A DNA stretch of 64,000 bases, taken from Heterobilharzia americana. Lineage: Eukaryota; Platyhelminthes; Trematoda; Strigeidida; Schistosomatidae. The translations under genes and the position numbers were made by a program. A model generated the notes under the pieces. It searched no databases. It saw only the letters and a list, made by a program, of their open reading frames with translations, and was not told where the DNA came from. Positions 28,401 through 43,400 of the stretch are shown in pieces (positions within the stretch are counted from its first letter, which is position 1; every line of letters starts with the position of its first letter). The stretch covers positions 103,844,701 to 103,908,700 of the forward strand of contig OX104134.1 in NCBI GenBank assembly GCA_944470555.2, written 5' to 3'.

Positions 28401-31400
28401 ATTTTCAAGAGAGAGAATCTAGATTGCGACCATCAATATCAGATACGATTCTTATTAAGATTAATGTGATGCTAAAATTGTTTAGAATTCTTCCACCTGA
28501 CAACATTACAGCTTAAAACAGCGTAATGAAAAGACGAAGAGTATCTGAAACATGTGATGTATTAGCGCCATACATTTCGAACAATCTGATCACACATGGA
28601 CTTGTTCGAAATGTATGTCGCTAATACATCACATTTTTCAGATAATCTTCGTCTTCGCATTATGTTGTTTAAATTTATCAAAAGGACCAGTTGCTTTAAA
28701 TTACAGCTTTAGTTTTATCCTTTGTAAGTTATATCAAAATAATAATTTTTTTCAGTAGAAATATGCATAAATTAGTTTCGACCTGCTCACTATATTTGCT
28801 TTATTTTCTTCGCTTGATGATAATCACGAAAGAGTTGATTGGTTCAATGAATTCTATAAACTATCATCTTACGTCCATTTGGATCGTTTCCCAAATCCAC
28901 AAATCCGTTCCACTGAACTCGTAGTTCAACATCACCTTGGTGATCACATGACACATTCATATTCATCAAGTAAGTGCTATCTTTTTGTGGTATTTTACCT
29001 GCTTTGCATAATGAATACATGACCAGCAGCTTGCTACAGAGTACATAGTGACCGAGAATGTCAGATGTTGAAAAGTATGTACTCATCTACTCACAGTTGC
29101 GAACTAATAAAAGAGTTGCAGCCGATTCCTGTTAAAGAAGTCGGTGACCTGTGGTCAGTAGACCTAGTGGATCCATTTCCTCACAAGTCAAGTGTGTAAA
29201 ATTCATCCGAGTAAATGCATCCGAGGAGTTGTGTGAATTCCACTTTTCTTGTAACAACAATTAGTGGTCCTATATTCAAAAGTAATTAATGCATAAGTTT
29301 TACACTTATATTCGAGGTGGTCTAAGATCAAACAACGTGCAAGCTACAGTTAATAAACTGAAAATGACAAGTTCAATATTGAGACAAGGAGTTCATATCC
29401 TGCTCGAGTCAGCTGGATATCAAGATAATACAAACCAGTCCTTACCACCCGCAAACTAATGACTTGACAGAAATAACCGTATCATGAAATGATAGTTGAC
29501 CACAAAAAGAGGTGGTCAACACTTGTCGACTGGGTTGACAAACCTCCTCCATTCACATGTGCTGTCCCACTTCTTCAACATTAAGGGACTTTTGTGTGCC
29601 AAATTTCTTCTAGAGTGGCGCACCTCTCCGTAGACGAATTCAAAAGTCTGCTCTCCGTCAGGTCATTCATATTTGTGCCATAATTAGCGTGGATGCCTGT
29701 TCAACTTCAGCGCCGACTTACCAAAACTCTCGGTCTTCTAAACTTCTGCACCAGGTTCTCCAAGTAGCTAGATTATAGGTGCGCACGTAGCACTAAATTA
29801 CATATATAACAATGGTAATGGAAACAGTTACATAAATACAGTGGCTCTCTATATATTCTTCTGGGAAGTTGTTGAATTAGTACTTATCTAATCCTTTTGT
29901 CGCATAAGATGCTAACTAGATAAGGTACGATTGAAGTTTTGAGTTTAGCCGTTCCAGCATGAAGCTTTTACAATGCCTTCTTCGGCTCTCTGATAACATG
30001 CAAAGAGAAAGTAACGACTACACTATACTTACTGTCTCATACATCAATTAACTCGGCCTTCGTGAACTTGAATGTCCATCACTCAGATTTAATACTATTA
30101 TTATTTTTTCCTTTACGTCTCTTGCCAAACATAGCGATTCTCTTACATATCCCCATTCCACTCTCTTATCTCCAGTAGTTTAAACCTCACTCCACAATTG
30201 CCCACAAACACTCATGTCTTCCTCACACCATCTCCTCCATGTCACCCTCAACTCCGACAACCAACCCGTCGTTTCCCACTTAACAACCACTCGAGGGCCT
30301 GGTCTGCCACATGATGACCCCAATCGGTCTTCTCACTGCATGCCCAATTCAATCCATCTCCACTTTATTCTGCATATCTGTTGGACGATGGGTCCTTCAC
30401 TGGTTCATTCCCAGTCAGCCATCCAGCCAACCAGAGTTCCTTGTTCCTTATTCTTATCACTCTGGTCATCTGATCATCACTATCGAGTGGGTGTAGGTGG
30501 CAACTGTTGATGAATGTCTGCAGTTTGTTCGAAATGCTTTTCGTAAAGCACCAAGTCTCTCAACCATCACATAGAAGCACTGACTCGACTGACATTAGTC
30601 TTGAAAATACGGATTTTGTTCACGCTTTATGCTGCTGAGTGCAGTGCAGTGCAGTGCAGTGGATTGTAGTGTAGTGTAGTGCAGTGGCGTGGAGTGGAGT
30701 GGAGTAGATCTCCACACTAATTTCACCTTAATCAAGGCCTGTCTTGCTGTATTTCCAATCCTGGCTGCTTTCACGTACTCATCTGTGCCTTCGTCGCCAC
30801 CACCGCCATCACCTGTGGTTGAAACGATGCTGGCCTGCCTACGAAGGTATGTGAAAGAGACTACTTCCTTCAGATTTCTCCCATTCATAGTGATTGGTGC
30901 CTGTTGTTGTTGTTGTCGTCGTCGTCGTTGCTGTTGCTGTTGCTGGCTGGGTATCTTCATCACATCTGTCCACTCGACGTTCACCTGAAGGAAGTCCCGT
31001 CTTCCTTCGCTGCTTCGCCTCACCTCACCTCTCCTGTCAACTTCTTAGTTGTCACTTGTAGATCTTCGAGTCTCAACGACTAGACATTAGACACAAATCA
31101 TCATCCTTGACCAAATCCAAATCTTCTTCTGAGGTCTTTTCATCCATCCGACAAGCATATGCCCCTCATCTCACTTCACTCCTCACAGTTGTCTCTTGCA
31201 TCATCCAGTCCAGTCCAGTCCAGTCCAGTCCAATCCAATTGACCACAATCAGGAAGATCATCAGTCATAGTAGGCGGCAACCTCCTCCTACACCTGTCTC
31301 CTGTCTTCACTTCAAAGGCAACACTCAGCTTTCTATTGCTGTATGAATCACTTCACATTTAGCATCATGGTACATATAGATGCTGTTGAATGAGGTTGAC

Positions 31401-34400
31401 AAAGCTTTGTGGCACTAGAACCGTAGTGTTCAAACAGTTTCCAAATCACTTCCTGCTCCACACTGTCGAAGGCCAACTCAAAGTCGATGAAGTTGAGGTA
31501 AGGTGAAGATTTGACTGACATTCTATGCTGTGTTCTATGATGATGTGTGGCGTAGTGTGGCGTTGCAATTCGTTCCGCACATGCTTTGCAATTCCTGAAG
31601 TCAGCCAGCCAGCCAGTCAGTCAGTCAGACTGTTTTGGTCGTCACTTTGAATCCAGAGCATTTCCTAGTCTCTCTCTCTCTTCTCTCTACGATGATGTGG
31701 TTTAATATTTTGGGTGCGGTGGACAGGAGTGGAGCATGATTCCTCATCAGTTCTTCCAAAGACTTAGGTCTCCCATCTCTGGGAGTTTGACAAGGTAGCC
31801 ATTCTTCCAATCGGCAGGCAGGTACCTTTCCTTCCTTCATTGCTTCCTTGCTTCCTTGCCAACCTTCTGCAATAGTGGTGTGAGGATGTCCGCTGTGGTT
31901 GTCTCTGCTTCTGTTTTCATTGCTTCTGGAGGAATTCCATCTGATCCCGCTTGTCTCTCACATTTCAGTAACGTTTTGGCATTCATGAGTTCACTTTTGC
32001 TTATGTTGGAGTGTTTATGTTCATTAATAGTTCTGTGGCTGTGATGCTGGTGATATTTCTAGATGAGTTGCAGGTGATTTTGGTGGTCGATTCAAGGGTT
32101 TTCCGTAGTTTCCTTTGTTTCTGCTCTATGATTTTAACTAACATTACTTCACCAGCTTTTATGGGTTTCATCTCATCGCTTACATGAAGTACAAAAATCA
32201 GTAGATTGTAAAAGTGGTGGCTATGTTGTGCTGGACAGTTGCAGCTTCTATATGCAAGATGTTAAGCGAAAGCATTTTTTTGTAGTCATTAAGATATGGC
32301 ATGACCTTCGAAGATCGGCAGAAGTACATAATACAAGATAGGTAACATTCGATATGCTTTCTTCAATATTACCATAGTCATGGAACGGAAACATCGCACA
32401 CACTCGGAACTAAATACAGCAGTCTGATATTTGGAAATGCTTAGTTTGAGACCGATTGGGTAAAACATTTGGTGAATTCCATTTGAAAACTATCTGCTTG
32501 ACGAATACTCGGTGTAGAAACTCTCAGTCCATCAACATGCCTAACGAAATTAATTGCTGCAGGACAGAGTAAGTAGTAAAAACAAAGAAAACTGATAGGA
32601 AGAAAGTACGGAACCTTGAAGCACCCAGGATTAAAAGGTTAATGAAGTGAAGTGCTTGCGTTAATAAACAGTATACTGTTTCTTTTCAGAAAGATATGAA
32701 AGCAACCACGTTGCGGTCTGGGGGGCACAATAAAGTGCAATGGCAAGCCTATTTAGAAAATGTGATCTACAAGTCAAACCCAGATGTGTAATCAATGGAG
32801 GCTTATTAAACATACTTAGTATCTTTGTTTAGGCTGAAAACAATACAGTGCAATACAACAGCAGTGGCAGTATTCAAGTTCACTTACTATGTTTATTATC
32901 GAATTGTTTTTTGGATCTCTAAAAACATAACGAGAAGTAGTTTCTCCATTATCTTCAAGAAAGATTTTTAGCAACAAGTCTAAATTTTATATTTGCTGCT
33001 GAAAATCACTTGGATACAGGTACATTTTTAATATTTTTGTAAGCGGCAGGTATTGTTTTCTTGAAAAATGATGCATTAAGTTACGTGATAATATGAAATA
33101 TCTGCGTATTTTATAATGTTTAAAAAATCATCATTACTTAGGCTTTGGAACTTTTTCACGGACTTAAGACACTTGCATTAAAACCAGGAAAGCAACCATC
33201 AGTTTAACTATGGATACCAGGTAGGATAAACGATTGCTTTAAGTACGGACATCAGATTAAGCTTTTTCATTTATCTGTTTTCTATCAGTAAGCTTTTTGC
33301 AAAAGTTCTAGACGGTATCTGAAATAATTTGTTATATTGGCGTAGTTTAAAACTTAATCAACAAGTGTATGCTGGTTTCACGTTAGGAATCATCATAGAC
33401 TGATATCAGTTGCAGAACCATTCGAAACATGGGAGCACTGGGAAGCCGTTTCTTTCTAGTAAGGGACTCCTCACTTGTGTCTGGCTATGATCCCGTCTGG
33501 GATGGAACTCAGGACAGTTAATCAATGACCAGATTGGATGGAGGTGATGCTATATCATGAACTGACAGAAGTATTTAATATGAACCACTGGTAACGTACT
33601 GGCCGTGGAACCTTAAGGTCCTGGGTTTGATCCCTGGCAGGATCATGGGTGGGGCACTGCTGAGGAGTTCCATACTAGGACGAGACAACTCTCCGGTACT
33701 CCCAGGTTTCTAATGGTTTTCCAACGGATGTCAGTCAATGATGAATACGAAGCTGAAATAAATAAATAAATTTTGTTTTAATCATTACAAGTTACCAATT
33801 TCAAGACATCATTACTTCACTTTTCCTCTAACATTTATATTACAGATCTGCAAGTGTGTAACCAAATATGCTCGAGTAATATGAAAAGTTCATCTGCGGT
33901 TGAGAAGAATTCAACTTCTAGCTTTACCTATCCTACAATTCCTATGGACTTGGGTCACACTATATGTGCTACACATTCATTTCCTAATTTCGCTGAAATA
34001 TCAAGTTTTGATTGGAATATTGGACATTGTAGTGTATTATCCAAACCATGTAAAGATAATAATGAAAAAATTAGCTATTTAAATAAAACAGAAATAAGTA
34101 AGACCATAAAATTGAAGAGTGGGAAAAATCACTCCTTACCTAATAGTAAAAAGAAAAAACATGAAGAAAACCAAGAAAAGTCTGGTGACGATGATGTCGA
34201 AGAGGAGGAGGATGAAACGAGTACTGATAGGTAAGCTGTGTCATCGTTAGTTTACTGTTGACTCATATCCAAGCTTTCTGTTCACATTTCCCCTTTTAAG
34301 TACGAAATAATTACACTTTGTTCTACTTTTTGTAAATTATTCTGAAATGTTCTATGGCGTATCTTTTCCATCTTCGTGTTTCTTTTCGTAATTTGCTTTT

Positions 34401-37400
34401 TGACTATGATCATAACGTAGTACTAAACTGAAGCAATATGTTTATTCCCAGGAATGTCTACTTTCCAACCTTTAGAACAAATTCCTATCCATGAGATAGT
34501 GATATCACTTCAACAGTTGGATTACCACAGTAACTGATAAAATTGGTACGAGCTCATCCTCTTAAAATTCTACACATGATGCTCTCAATTTAATTTAAGA
34601 CCTACGTATTCTATCATTCTTAATTCAGTGTCCATATTCACTCTTTCTGTTTCAGCTGACTAGGCGTTTGATTTACTGAGAACAAATTTTTTTTCTTGTT
34701 CAGATAGTAAAGTGGACGTGGCTGATGGCGATTATGACTCGTTTCAAGAGATAAACGAGATTTATGATCATTTAAAACTATATTCCAATGTTTTCTTATT
34801 CATTCACTGTATACATCTGATCCATAGAGAGTGTATTTTGAAATATTTTTCGTCTAATATGCATAGAATGACAAACAGAAAACATTAAACTAGCGAAAGT
34901 AAAGAGAGCATTTCATGATTGCACAGAAATATAGCTCTATTCTTAGCATAAACAAAACTAATATACGTAAGCATTTTGTACTTGGAAAACACTTTTAATA
35001 GCCTTCTTTTGTTCATTCTGCTTTTCTTCACTAGACGAAATATAGGATTCTAGCTGTTGAGATTAACAGAAGAGATCTAGGGATGGAAAACGGTAATAAA
35101 GTTACCGAGTGTATTAAGGACGCTGTAATAACAACGTTACTGAACTCTATAAAATACTTGAACTAAATACACTGCAGACTGTTCACTGAGCCACTAAATA
35201 TGGAAAGATAAAGACTGACCTCTGACTGAAAGCGTGTGACTTTATTCACCAAGAATATATCACTTATGTACAGTAATCACAAGTATAAGAACACACTAAG
35301 TCAAGGGTAAAATAGATTATTCTAATTGGCTCAGTAAAATACGAAATTATCCAGTAGTATTTATCGTAACCACACACCTGTATAGATCAAAATTTGACGC
35401 TCAAAATTTCTACCTAATCGGCCAACGAATTAAAATGTTGATTTCTGATTTAACTGCTTCCCATCAGGTAGAAATACAAAACGTAAACCAGAAAGTTGTA
35501 TGATTACCCTGATATTATCGTGCGCAAGAACTTTAGTTGATTCCGAATTCACTCAAGCGCTATCTGAATATCACTCTGAATGTTTTCTAACAAACTTTGC
35601 AAGACTTTGATGGTGGTCAAATCCTGTTTCATATCAGTCGCTTCATTAAGTCATTATGTGCATAAGGAAAATGTTATTGTATTCTTTGTAGTGAATCCTT
35701 GTGTCCTAATTCTGTCAAAGTAAGCTAGATGAATCAAAGAGAAGCTAAATGTGGTCGTATCAAAAATCTACCGTCGATATCATATGTTTTCTTTTTTTCG
35801 AAGTACTTCATGGTGAACAAAATTTACTCCAACAGTTTCTTTGTCTATCTGTTGACCTTGAGACTGAGTTGAATATAAGCTATGTACCTTAGTGTTACGA
35901 AGTAGTTGTTACAAAGAAATTAAGGTCATTTTCTATTGTTTTCAATTTCTGCACTAGTGATTGTGAAGAATCAATGGGTAATTATGTCGATATCTTTCCA
36001 CCGGGTTTAAATATCTTTCATACACCATCTGACTCTGATCCAATACCAACAAAACTGAAATATTCTACTGATCAGTATTATGAAAATAAGGCATATTTTG
36101 TGAGTAATCCTCATCTAATGAATATTTCAAAACGTCAAAAACGAAAATCACAAACACCAGGTCAGCTGGTGAAATCGAAAGAAGATTCTGATGTTATTCA
36201 CTCAAACACCATGACATTATCTCAGATCACTGTGAATACACCGGATAAGCAATTGTATGAAGGTATGTGAAAAGTATGATTCTTTTTCAAATCTATATTA
36301 ATCAAACCATTTCAGTCTACATAGATCACTCACAAGATATGACTCAAAGTTATCAATACTGAGTCAAGCTTACAGATCAACAAAATCAGTTTGATCATTA
36401 GGATGGTATACTTGTCACCTCAGTTATTGAGCGACTATTAAAAAAACATTGATATGATTATGAGCAATAATTTATGCTCGAAACGTAATCAATTAAATAA
36501 TACTGTATCACTGTGCGCTTTATATCAAATAAACAAATCTAATATTAACAAAAATGTTTGAATTGTGGATTTCCAGCTTGGTAGAAGTCATCAGAAGTGT
36601 ATGTTCAACTTCTTGAAGAGATTATCACTTTCTATTAGAACCAAATCGTTTTCAATGAGATTATCACTGAGATATTCTCCCGAAGCAACTATTCTTGAAA
36701 ACAATGATATACTTATTCACTGCAATAATAGTCACACTGATAACAGACAAACTGAATCTGTGCTGTGGCTCCTTTAATCTATAAATTCGGCCATCCATCT
36801 TCAGTCCGCTTGTTCTGTGAAAATCAGACACGATCCCCTGTGGCTAGTCCCAGTAGTTGATTGTCCTACTCTTCAAGAAAGGAAAGGTGCCAAGCACGTA
36901 CATCACCTAGATGGGTGGTGTCTGTACGACAGCTAAAATCGGTAGTAGCCAACTCTAGATAATATGGCTGAGAAACAATCAACTTGATTCAAGTGCACCC
37001 ACCTGTTATCACTATTCTAATCAACATATTAGATTTCGTTGTTTACCTTACCGGCTTTTCTCTTTTCATGGCATATAGTATCACTGTGTGCTGTGTACCG
37101 CAGCCAACATCGAATAACATGTTGATGCCGACTGATATAATGACTTTGTTTAATGTTTTCTTCATCAATAATTGAGGCGATAGCTCTTGTTCCCTGAAGA
37201 GAACATCAACATTAAACATGTTTTATAGAATATTCCTGCTGAAAACTCTTTACTCTCCTGCGATTTCCATGACCTTTATCACGCTGAAAAATTGCTGATA
37301 AAGGCTAAAAAAAAATTCCATTTAAGGCATAGATTACATTCCTGGCTTCATCCTATGACGAACGGTACCTGCCAATGGGAACAATGACTACCTTGTCAAA

Positions 37401-40400
37401 CTCCCAGAGATGGGAGACCTAAGTCTTTGGAAGAACTGATGAGGAATCATGCTCCACTCCTGTCCACCGCACCCAAAATATTGAACCACATCATCGTAGA
37501 GAAAACAGCGAGAGAGAAAGAGAGACTAGGAAATGCTCTGGATTCAAAGTGATGACCAAAACAGTCTGACTGGCTGGCTGGCTGACTTCAGGAATTGCAA
37601 AGCATGTGCGGAACGAATTGCAACGCCACACTACGCTACACGTCATCATAGAACACAGCATAGAATGTCAGTCAAATCTTCACCTTACCTCAACTTCATC
37701 GACTTTGAGTTGGCCTTCGACAGTGTGGAGCGGGAAGTGATTTGGAAACTGTTTGAACACTACGGTTTTAGTGCCACAAAGCTTTATCAACCTCATTCAA
37801 CAGCAGCTATATGTACCATGATGCTAAATGTGAAGTGATTCATACAGCAATAGAAAGCTGAGTGTTGCCTTTGAAGTGAAGACAGGAGACAGGGGTAGGA
37901 GGAGGTTGCCGCCTACTATGACTGATGATCTTCCTGATTGTGGTCGATTGGACTGGACTGGACTGGACTGGACTAAATGATGCAAGAGACAACTGTGAGG
38001 AGTGAAGTGAGATGAGGGGCATATGCTTGTCGGATGGATGAAAAGACCTCAGAAGAAGATTTGGATTTGGTCAAGGATGATGATTTGTGTCTAATGTCTA
38101 GTCGTTGAGACTCGAAGATCTACAAGTGACAACTAAGAAGTTGACAGGAGAGGTGAGGTGAGGCGAAGCAGCGAAGGAAGACGGGACTTCCTTCAGGTGA
38201 ACGTCGAGTGGACAGATGTGATGAAGATACCCAGCCAGCAACAGCAACAGCAACGACGACGACGACAACAACAACAACAGGCACCAATCACTATGAATGG
38301 GAGAAATCTGAAGGAAGTAGTCTCTTTCACATACCTTCGTAGGCAGGCCAGCATCGTTTCAACCACAGGTGATGGCGGTGGTGGCGACGAAGGCACAGAT
38401 GAGTACGTGAAAGCAGCCAGGATTGGAAATACAGCAAGACAGGCCTTGATTAAGGTGAAATTAGTGTGGAGATCTACTCCACTCCACTCCACGCCACTGC
38501 ACTACACTACACTACAATCCACTGCACTGCACTGCACTGCACTCAGCAGCATAAAGCGTGAACAAAATCCGTATTTTCAAGACTAATGTCAGTCGAGTCA
38601 GTGCTTCTATGTGATGGTTGAGAGACTTGGTGCTTTACGAAAAGCATTTCGAACAAACTGCAGACATTCATCAACAGTTGCCACCTACACCCACTCGATA
38701 GTGATGATCAGATGACCAGAGTGATAAGAATAAGGAACAAGGAACTCTGGTTGGCTGGATGGCTGACTGGGAATGAACCAGTGAAGGACCCATCGTCCAA
38801 CAAATATGCAGAATAAAGTGGAGATGGATTGAATTGGGCATGCAGTGAGAAGACCGATTGGGGTCATCATGTGGCAGGCCAGGCCCTCGAGTGGTTGTTA
38901 AGTGGGAAACGACGAGTTGGTTGTCGGAGTTGAGGGTGACATGGAGGAGATGGTGTGAGGAAGAGATGAGTGTTTGTGGGCAGTTGTTGAGTGAGGTTTA
39001 AACTACTGGAGATAAGAGAGTGAAATGGGGATGTGTTACTGAATCCCTACTTTGGACTAATAAGTTGAGGAGCAAAGAATAGGTATAATCGTGATTAAAC
39101 GGATGTCTGTTTTATTATAGCGCACTTTTTTGATTTTAGTTAAACTAGAGGTGGTTGGTGTTTGTTTTTGTTGTTGTGATAAACTGATATTATCGTATTA
39201 GACGCTACTTTCGCATTACAGTGTAGGTTCCGCTTGAAACAGTTAATTATTTCCACGATTCAAATAAAACTTTGTTCCCGGTTCCTCGAGACGTAATTTA
39301 CAATGTAATAAATGTAAACAACAACTAATCAATTCTTAACCGCAGCGTTGAGATATTGATTACCACCGAGATTGCTTGGTTGTTTATGTAATTTTCTGAA
39401 ATAATTTCACAGTGTAACTGATAATCAAGCGAGTTTTAGTAATGGAGTATTAAGTTTTACTGGAAAATTCAAAAAGTACACGAAATAGCCTTTTGAATGG
39501 GAGCAGAAATTGAATTTATTCTTGGAGGGTAGTAATATTTCTGAAAACTAATAATTAGTCGGCAGATATGCGAATGGCTTCGCAGTATCCTGTACGATAC
39601 GCGCTACACACTAGTTTACACCATGTTACAATTTGAGTCATTTTTTTCTAACTTTATATTCCAGAGCTATCTGAGCAGATGAGGAAGTTCTTGAATCACT
39701 CTAAGATAATAACTGATTGCAACCTATTGGGTATCATTTTCACATTTATTATTCTTATGAGAATAGAAACATGGTACATCAGGAGTACCAAGAAGTGCTC
39801 CACGCAAAGCAATATAACAACATTATGAAGACTTAAAGCGAAGGGAAGTGGATAATTAAGAAAGAAAAATGCAGTAAGAATAGAAAAACAGTTGAATAAC
39901 ATACATTAAAACAAAACATAGAAGGAAGCCCCTGTGTGACTGCCACTGGTTTCGATTCTAAGCCATATCTGATCTCGCCTCAAACCATTGAGTTGCGTGA
40001 TCTCTCGGATCCCACCCAGGGAGTCGATTTGCATTAACACATGCTAATCCGATACAACTATCCTTCATTCAACGGCGCCACGCCATACACTGACCACCTA
40101 CCTCCTTGCTTCTTCCATCCAGTCCCAGGGTTAGCAAACAATGAACGGTGTGGAAGCCGTTGGGATGACATGTGTAACACATGTTCAAGCCGCCGAAGCC
40201 AGTGTTTCCAGATAACTTCACTTCTTGAATGACGATCTCCATCATGCCCAAACACATGCTGTCGTGCCTCAAAATTACGTATGTGGTGTCGCCACAGGAT
40301 GCAAGTAATCCTACGGAGACAACGATGATCAAACACACAGAGTCGTCGCACATCCTCAGCTCGGAGAGGTCAGGTGTCGTAGGTGTACTGCTCCCACCGA

Positions 40401-43400
40401 TGAGTCGTTGGCCCGACCTTTCACGATCAGACTAACGTCGTGTTGATGCCAAAGGTGACCCAGATTGACGTATGCCACTCCACCAGCACTCACACAACAA
40501 CCCAGATTTATAAGAAGCGCCTAATTCGAAATCAGCATTCTTAGTCATCAGCCGCTACGGTAGAGGTTTTGGGTTTCAACCTTTGTTTCATGTTACTGTG
40601 TAGGCACGAAAAATCTTATTCGACAGTTTTGTCGTACAGCTGACCAGTCAAACAAGTATCCAACGTCTGACCAAGTGGCTTTATTTTCTGAGGAAAAACT
40701 GTATATAAATGTTTTTTGTCAAATAAAGTTGTCTTCTTTGCAGTTACAGGCCGATCTTTGTCTTCTGATTTCCGCGGCTGAGTGAAGTATCAGGTATGAG
40801 GGAGAACCGTCTAGTTCAAGTATGTTATTGCTTTAGTAGCGTTCTCGTATGTTGTATTATTCTATTTGGTTATGTCACAGGTATACGACCTTCTCGGCTA
40901 CTTCCATCGGCTCATCACCTAGAGTGAGCGCAGACATATGTTCCTGCCAATCTTACAAAGGTGATTTGCAGGATTAACATAGTATGTATTTGTGTACAAT
41001 AGCAGTACGGCGTTAGGGTTAGGGGAGTTAATCCAACGTGTACTGGTTACTTGCAGTTTTATTTCTATCCTACACGTCTACTTAATGTGGATTTCGCTTC
41101 TTATTTCTGAATCTTTATTTTCTGTCCATAGAATATCTTCGTTCAGACTTCACTAAGCAACCACAACGACTCAAGGATTTTTATAAAAATAATTTTGCAG
41201 CACCTAATTCTTTATTATCAATGTCAGTAGATAAGAAATCCATGGAGATTTATATTGTAAGTTTTTTCACCTTTGTATCTCTTTGTGCATTATGTCTAAA
41301 GTCTGGTACACCTATTTTTTTGCATTATTACATGACTGAAAAGTAATTTTAGTCGCTTAAATTGCAAAACGCCACTTACTTTGAGATTGTTTCATCTGTT
41401 AGTCATCTTTTACAATCTGTGATTTCCATAGATCGTCCAATATTCCACGGAGGGGAAAAGTAGCTTTATCTAGTTTATTTCAATAATAAAATTTGTTCTC
41501 TTCCCACGTTCATGTGTTGCTACTAGCTGACGGTTGAGTTGTTGGTGGTAGTGTTATCTTCATATTTCGGTGCTTTACTCTAGGTCATTAGGATACCATA
41601 TATGTTTTGTTTGACTGAGTGAGATAACATGAAACCTTCAGTATACTAGTCTATCTTTTATTGATGGCTAACATTCAAAGAAACGAATTAGTAAACACTT
41701 ACAAATTAGTGAACAACATTTCAAACAACAATAATTAATAAGCTTGCATTTTGAGATGTTCTGATCACTAGAACGGATTCAGAAAAATAAAAACTGAAGT
41801 ATGCAGGAAACCAACTCATACGAATCAAATCCTCAACTATGATACAAACAACACACAAAACCAGTTGTATAAAAACATCGCTCAAAAGAGCAAAGACACA
41901 CTGTAGTACATCAACCTTAGAGGGACAAAAATTTAGTCAGTTTTCCATAAGAATGGCTATCCACGCAACCACATCAACAGATGTTTACATAACTCGTCAT
42001 CAACAAAAAAGTCCACCTCGAAAACGTTACAAATGGATTGTCCTACCCTACCTGAACAAAGTCTCCGAGATCGCGATTAGATTATTGAAGGCTTTTAGAA
42101 TCGCTGGATCTCATAAGTCCACAAAATCTGTTCAGTCTCTGTTATGCAGACCAATAGGATGCAATAACGATGGAATACGTATGGAGGCAATAAAAAGACT
42201 TTGGCAGAGACAACCAATCACACACGAGATCATCAGGTCAAAATACTAAGCCACTTGTGGAGAAAACCCTATAGCTATTTTCTTTCTGAAGTTTGTGCTG
42301 ATAATGTTGCCTAGAATAACAATTAAGGCTTCAGAACTAAACCATCCAGCTCAGAGGACACAACAACAACGTAAGTTGAATTACCTGTTAGACATATGGT
42401 TAAGTAGTAGGAGCATGTGAAATATTTCATTTAAAAGTATGTCGCTTACTGCTATATGTAACAGTCTAAAGTAGTTAGGCAAACTATAGTTCCCGATGAT
42501 CTGCCTTGTCGTGGACACAATGGGATTTACGTTGCCATTTTTTCTCCAACAGTATATCAACTTGAATTACGAAATCTATAGTTCCTACAATTTTGTCCAG
42601 GTATTTCGTTCATTTATAGACTTTGAAACTTTTGGTTATCGTGCCCTGTTAAAGCCCGAAGTATAGGTTCATCAGAAAATCATTACAAATATCAACAAGA
42701 TACACAAACCGTAGGGAAAAATTTCCTTTTGAATTTCATCATATCATCCTTCTGTTAGCTGAAATTCTCAGATTAAAGCCTACTAGCTGATCGATAACGT
42801 TGAGCATATGAAATATGTAAACGGCAAAGTTGTATGGCATATGTCATTGAAAAAGGATTTTTTTTGAAAAGAGATCCCACTACGCCATGGCAACCGCGCG
42901 TCTGATTGAGGTCGTTTGAGAATGGAGGGGATCGTAATGTTTTCCATATTTGTTAATCAGTAAGTAGTAAACCACATATTCGAAGGTTTTATTCCCATGA
43001 AGAGAATTTTACTAATATGGTTTGTACATTACGTTTTTCCGGTGAATCGTAGCCAACAAGTGCTATTTATCTAAGAATTTAAAAAAATTCCCATCACGTG
43101 AATTAGAACAAGAAACATAAGTGAACAATATTCTTTTAAATAAGATCCTCCTTAGGCATTACTCCAAAACAAACACCTTGATATATACAAAATTAAAACA
43201 ATTCTGTAGATTTGTCGGTTAATGTGATAAGTGTTTCAAAATAACGATGGCGATAAAAATACAAGCAATAATAATGACAAAATGATAACGCTGACTAAAG
43301 CACATGCAACAACCGCAAACTGAAGGGCGAAACTACAGGCGACATCTTCACATCAGCCATCAGGACAAAATGGGAGACACTAAGCAGCATACCTGAAGAA

